From: an uncultured Arachnia sp.
GTDB lineage: Bacteria; Actinomycetota; Actinomycetes; Propionibacteriales; Propionibacteriaceae
NCBI GenBank assembly: GCA_934636715.1
Contig: CAKUBE010000003.1
Coordinates: 108,509-172,508 of the forward strand
DNA length: 64,000 nucleotides
Reading direction: 5' to 3'
In this document: in pieces, positions 62,208-64,000 of the stretch
Layout: every line of letters starts with the position of its first letter
Numbering within the stretch: the stretch's first letter is position 1
The notes under the pieces: model-generated
What the model was told of the DNA's origin: nothing
The model's input: the letters and a program-made list of their open reading frames with translations, nothing else
Database searches by the model: none
Made by a program: the position numbers and the translations under genes

Positions 62208-62601
62208 CAGTTGCGAGTCCTAGCCACGCTCGCGAACCGCGTCGGCCGGTTCCAGCGCGTCGAGCAGCGACAGAGCCCAGGGGCCGATGCCTTGGATGAC
62301 AACGGGGATGACATCGCCGATACCGACGAGTGTGCGAGGGTCCGCCACCAATTGACCTAAGTCAGGTCGACGACGTCGGCCTGGCCCTCATCGACGAGGG
62401 CCTGGTCGAGGCCTGGTGGCCCTGCAGCGCGGCCACGCCCTCCCGCCGCGACACCCACACCGCGGCCGCCGATTCAGCCAGCCAGGCCTGGGCCAGCAGC
62501 TGGTCTGACTGCGACTCCTAGGCCACAACCGCTACTTCTTCCCATCCAGCTGCGGTAATACTGACGATGACCACGTCGACAATGACCTCCTCGGCGCATT
62601 C
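62208..62601. other. Intergenic stretch with only decayed coding fragments
   Basis: No complete gene is recognised between the antitoxin operator and the secreted protein gene. A 42-codon open stretch on the minus strand (GTG at 62348 to the stop at 62220, reading VADPRTLVGIGDVIPVVIQG) looks coding in composition but matches no family that I know, and the plus-strand open frame at 62330-62521 does not. The stretch may be the remains of a gene or part of an integrated element. Confidence 0.4.
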
Positions 62602-63348
62602 TTACGCAGTGATCCGGGTATAGAACGGAACGATTACTCCAGCTTGTTGCGCGAGATACATTGTATTCACGGCGATCCCAGCGATGCCGTTGTAATCACC
62701 TGGCGCAAAATCGTATAGATCTCGCAAAGAAATCTTGCTTCCCGACTTTGTCCACTTGAACTTGTTAATCGCGTAGTGCAAGTCTTTCTGGACGACCGAC
62801 CCGGTAAGCGTAAACGTACTAGATCCAGAGGTAGCGCTTCCTGCTCGGATCTTACCCCATACTGGGGACGACGCAACTCTGGAACCATTGTACGGCTTAT
62901 AATTGCTGCCAGGAGAATTATTGCTCACCGCATGCGTCAGAAGTTCGGCAGCCAGGGTGTATTTTGCAGTGACGAACCAAGCGATTACGGCGGCAACGGC
63001 GGGGCTATATACCGGATGGGCGACGCCACGAGTAGCATAGCCTGATTCGCCGGCCTTAAATGCCGAATAGTCGGCCTTCAACTGCTCGAGCGTTGAGACT
63101 ATCTCAGCAATCGCCTCACTCTGGCTCCTAGTGACTCCACCCTGCGCGAGTTGCTCGTACTCGGCCTGCATCTCATCGAGCACCGAGATCACGTCGACGC
63201 CGAGTTTCTCGAGTTCCAATTCGATCGCGCCGAGGTTCTCCTCGACGATCTTGACTTGACTGATCGCGGAATTCGCCGATGCAGCGGGCGTGAGGGGTGA
63301 AGGCGCCAATACTAAGGCTCCGATCAGGACCAACAGCAGTCTTTTCAT
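62602..63348 (-). CDS. Secreted protein of unknown function
   Basis: A 248-aa protein with a clear Sec signal peptide (MKRLLLVLIGALVLAPSPLTPAASA, cleavage probably after A-S-A near residue 25). The mature part begins with a helical, Glu-rich coiled-coil-like region (about 28-100), followed by a hydrophobic segment (PAVAAVIAWFVTAKYTLAAE) and a Ser/Thr/Gly-rich C-terminal part. The frame upstream of 63348 is open but has no ribosome-binding site; GGAG precedes 63348. Codon choice is much less G+C-biased than in the core genes. It starts 1 nt after the stop of the next gene, so the two are one operon. No family recognised. Confidence 0.75.
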   Translation of the reverse strand: MKRLLLVLIGALVLAPSPLTPAASANSAISQVKIVEENLGAIELELEKLGVDVISVLDEMQAEYEQLAQGGVTRSQSEAIAEIVSTLEQLKADYSAFKAGESGYATRGVAHPVYSPAVAAVIAWFVTAKYTLAAELLTHAVSNNSPGSNYKPYNGSRVASSPVWGKIRAGSATSGSSTFTLTGSVVQKDLHYAINKFKWTKSGSKISLRDLYDFAPGDYNGIAGIAVNTMYLAQQAGVIVPFYTRITA

Positions 63349-63349
63349 T

Positions 63350-63880
63350 CTAGAACAACTCCTCGTATATATAGAACCGGCTAGTTCTCTCATCAAAGAG
63401 ACAAAGCAAGACACTTCCGTCTTCCCTCGAAAACTCTGTCTTTTTCAACCCATGTAGCGTGGTAAGATTAACCTTCGGGCGAAGTGCGTCTGTAACCGAC
63501 ATAAAAAGTTCGACCTGTTTGTTCGTCAGCGCGCCAATATCCATGTCCGCGCCTGGCCCGCAGATTCTGTTTTCCCCCTCCGGCGAATGCTCGACCGAAA
63601 CAACCGTGAACCGATACCCGTCCCCCTGAAAGCTATCTTCCTTGTGGTGCTCCAGAATCTCGGATCCACGTGGAAGTTCAAGGCCCCAGTTCACTTCCAG
63701 TGCCTTTTCGGCTGTGAACCGGACGTTCCAGGAGAGGTAGGCGACGACAGCTGCCGTGCCGACTACGACAGCTATAATTGCTGCCAGCAGCCAGAATCTG
63801 AGCGGCATCCATGACGCTCCAGAGACACCATCACCACGGAACACTCTCTCCTCCTCAACGTCGATCGGCCTGCCGACCAC
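63350..63880 (-). CDS. Membrane-anchored protein of unknown function, 5' end possibly outside the window
   Basis: From the GTG at 63880, 176 aa: an acidic cytosolic start (about 1-26), one transmembrane helix (about 29-50, LRFWLLAAIIAVVVGTAAVVAY), then an extracytoplasmic domain of about 120 residues (WNVRFTAEKALEVNWGLELP and VDALRPKVN-like segments). Within the window the same frame stays open to the right edge with coding-like residues (STAFCEEPDYRAIFQGLAYG), so the true start may lie beyond 64000. An ATG at 63808 is a shorter alternative. No family is recognised; codon use is like that of the adjacent secreted gene. Confidence 0.55.
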   Translation of the reverse strand: MVGRPIDVEEERVFRGDGVSGASWMPLRFWLLAAIIAVVVGTAAVVAYLSWNVRFTAEKALEVNWGLELPRGSEILEHHKEDSFQGDGYRFTVVSVEHSPEGENRICGPGADMDIGALTNKQVELFMSVTDALRPKVNLTTLHGLKKTEFSREDGSVLLCLFDERTSRFYIYEELF

Positions 63881-64000
63881 ACCTTCACCATAGGCCAGGC
63901 CTTGAAAGATCGCACGGTAATCGGGCTCTTCACAGAAGGCAGTGGAGCCAAGGGCGGCATCTGAGCGACCCGGCTCGGTGGCGCTCCGGAGGGTCGGGCT

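Noticed and set aside
62330..62521. A 63-codon plus-strand open frame
   Set aside because: No ribosome-binding site, an unusual composition (Trp/Ser/Ala/Cys-rich tail) and no recognisable family; the region looks decayed.

Overview
This is a high-G+C actinobacterial chromosome segment. The evidence is WhiB1, a SigR/RsrA pair, a PdtaS-type kinase, the 24-residue ribosomal protein bL37, a mycobacterial-type Kgd and a DUF6104 protein. Gene order around whiB1, pdtaS, rsrA/sigR, aroA and rsgA resembles that of other Actinobacteria such as Mycobacterium. The overall content, and dispersed repeats built on GGCTCAACCAGCGGTGG and TTGGTTTCGACACG, suggest a Propionibacteriaceae-like organism; the genus is an inference and is not proven here.

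1-9,200: a core block on the minus strand (lysA, hom, thrB, rho, rpmE, prfA), in which thrC is absent between hom and thrB; then a lipoprotein gene, tRNA-Arg(CCG) and a GT87-like membrane protein. 9,237-20,630: core metabolism and stress control (kgd, galK, whiB1, pdtaS, bL37, rsrA-sigR, aroA, rsgA). A very good SigR-type promoter (GGAAT-N18-GTT) lies directly in front of sigR.

20,631-28,600: accessory DNA dropped between core genes. It holds a dispersed repeat, a 23-bp perfect inverted repeat, a large STAND/TPR NTPase, then hisN, then a restriction-modification and defence cluster: a Dam-like methylase, an Xre regulator, two PD-(D/E)xK nuclease candidates and a zinc-ribbon protein with a HEPN-like RNase motif.

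28,623-40,309: serA, an MFS exporter and a dipeptide/oligopeptide ABC transporter in one long minus-strand operon; then FUSC, acetyltransferase, dienelactone-hydrolase, ECF42 sigma and YCII genes. A truncated NUDIX gene ends beside a perfect 23-bp hairpin.

40,548-58,387: the main discovery. A complete Tc (ABC) toxin locus of about 16 kb is made of a 2,880-aa TcA subunit and a 2,563-aa TcB-TcC fusion. The fusion carries an aspartyl autoprotease core and a 333-aa C-terminal effector of unknown type. A DUF2252 kinase-like gene lies immediately upstream on the same strand, and a two-component system (58,692-61,563) lies upstream of that, separated by an intergenic region rich in GGGAC/GTCCC inverted repeats. 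No phage-like injection genes, chitinases or lysis genes are visible.

61,654-64,000: an accessory tail with a Phd/YefM-RelE toxin-antitoxin pair whose toxin is frameshifted, a degenerate stretch, and two lower-G+C genes for a secreted protein and a membrane-anchored protein of unknown function.
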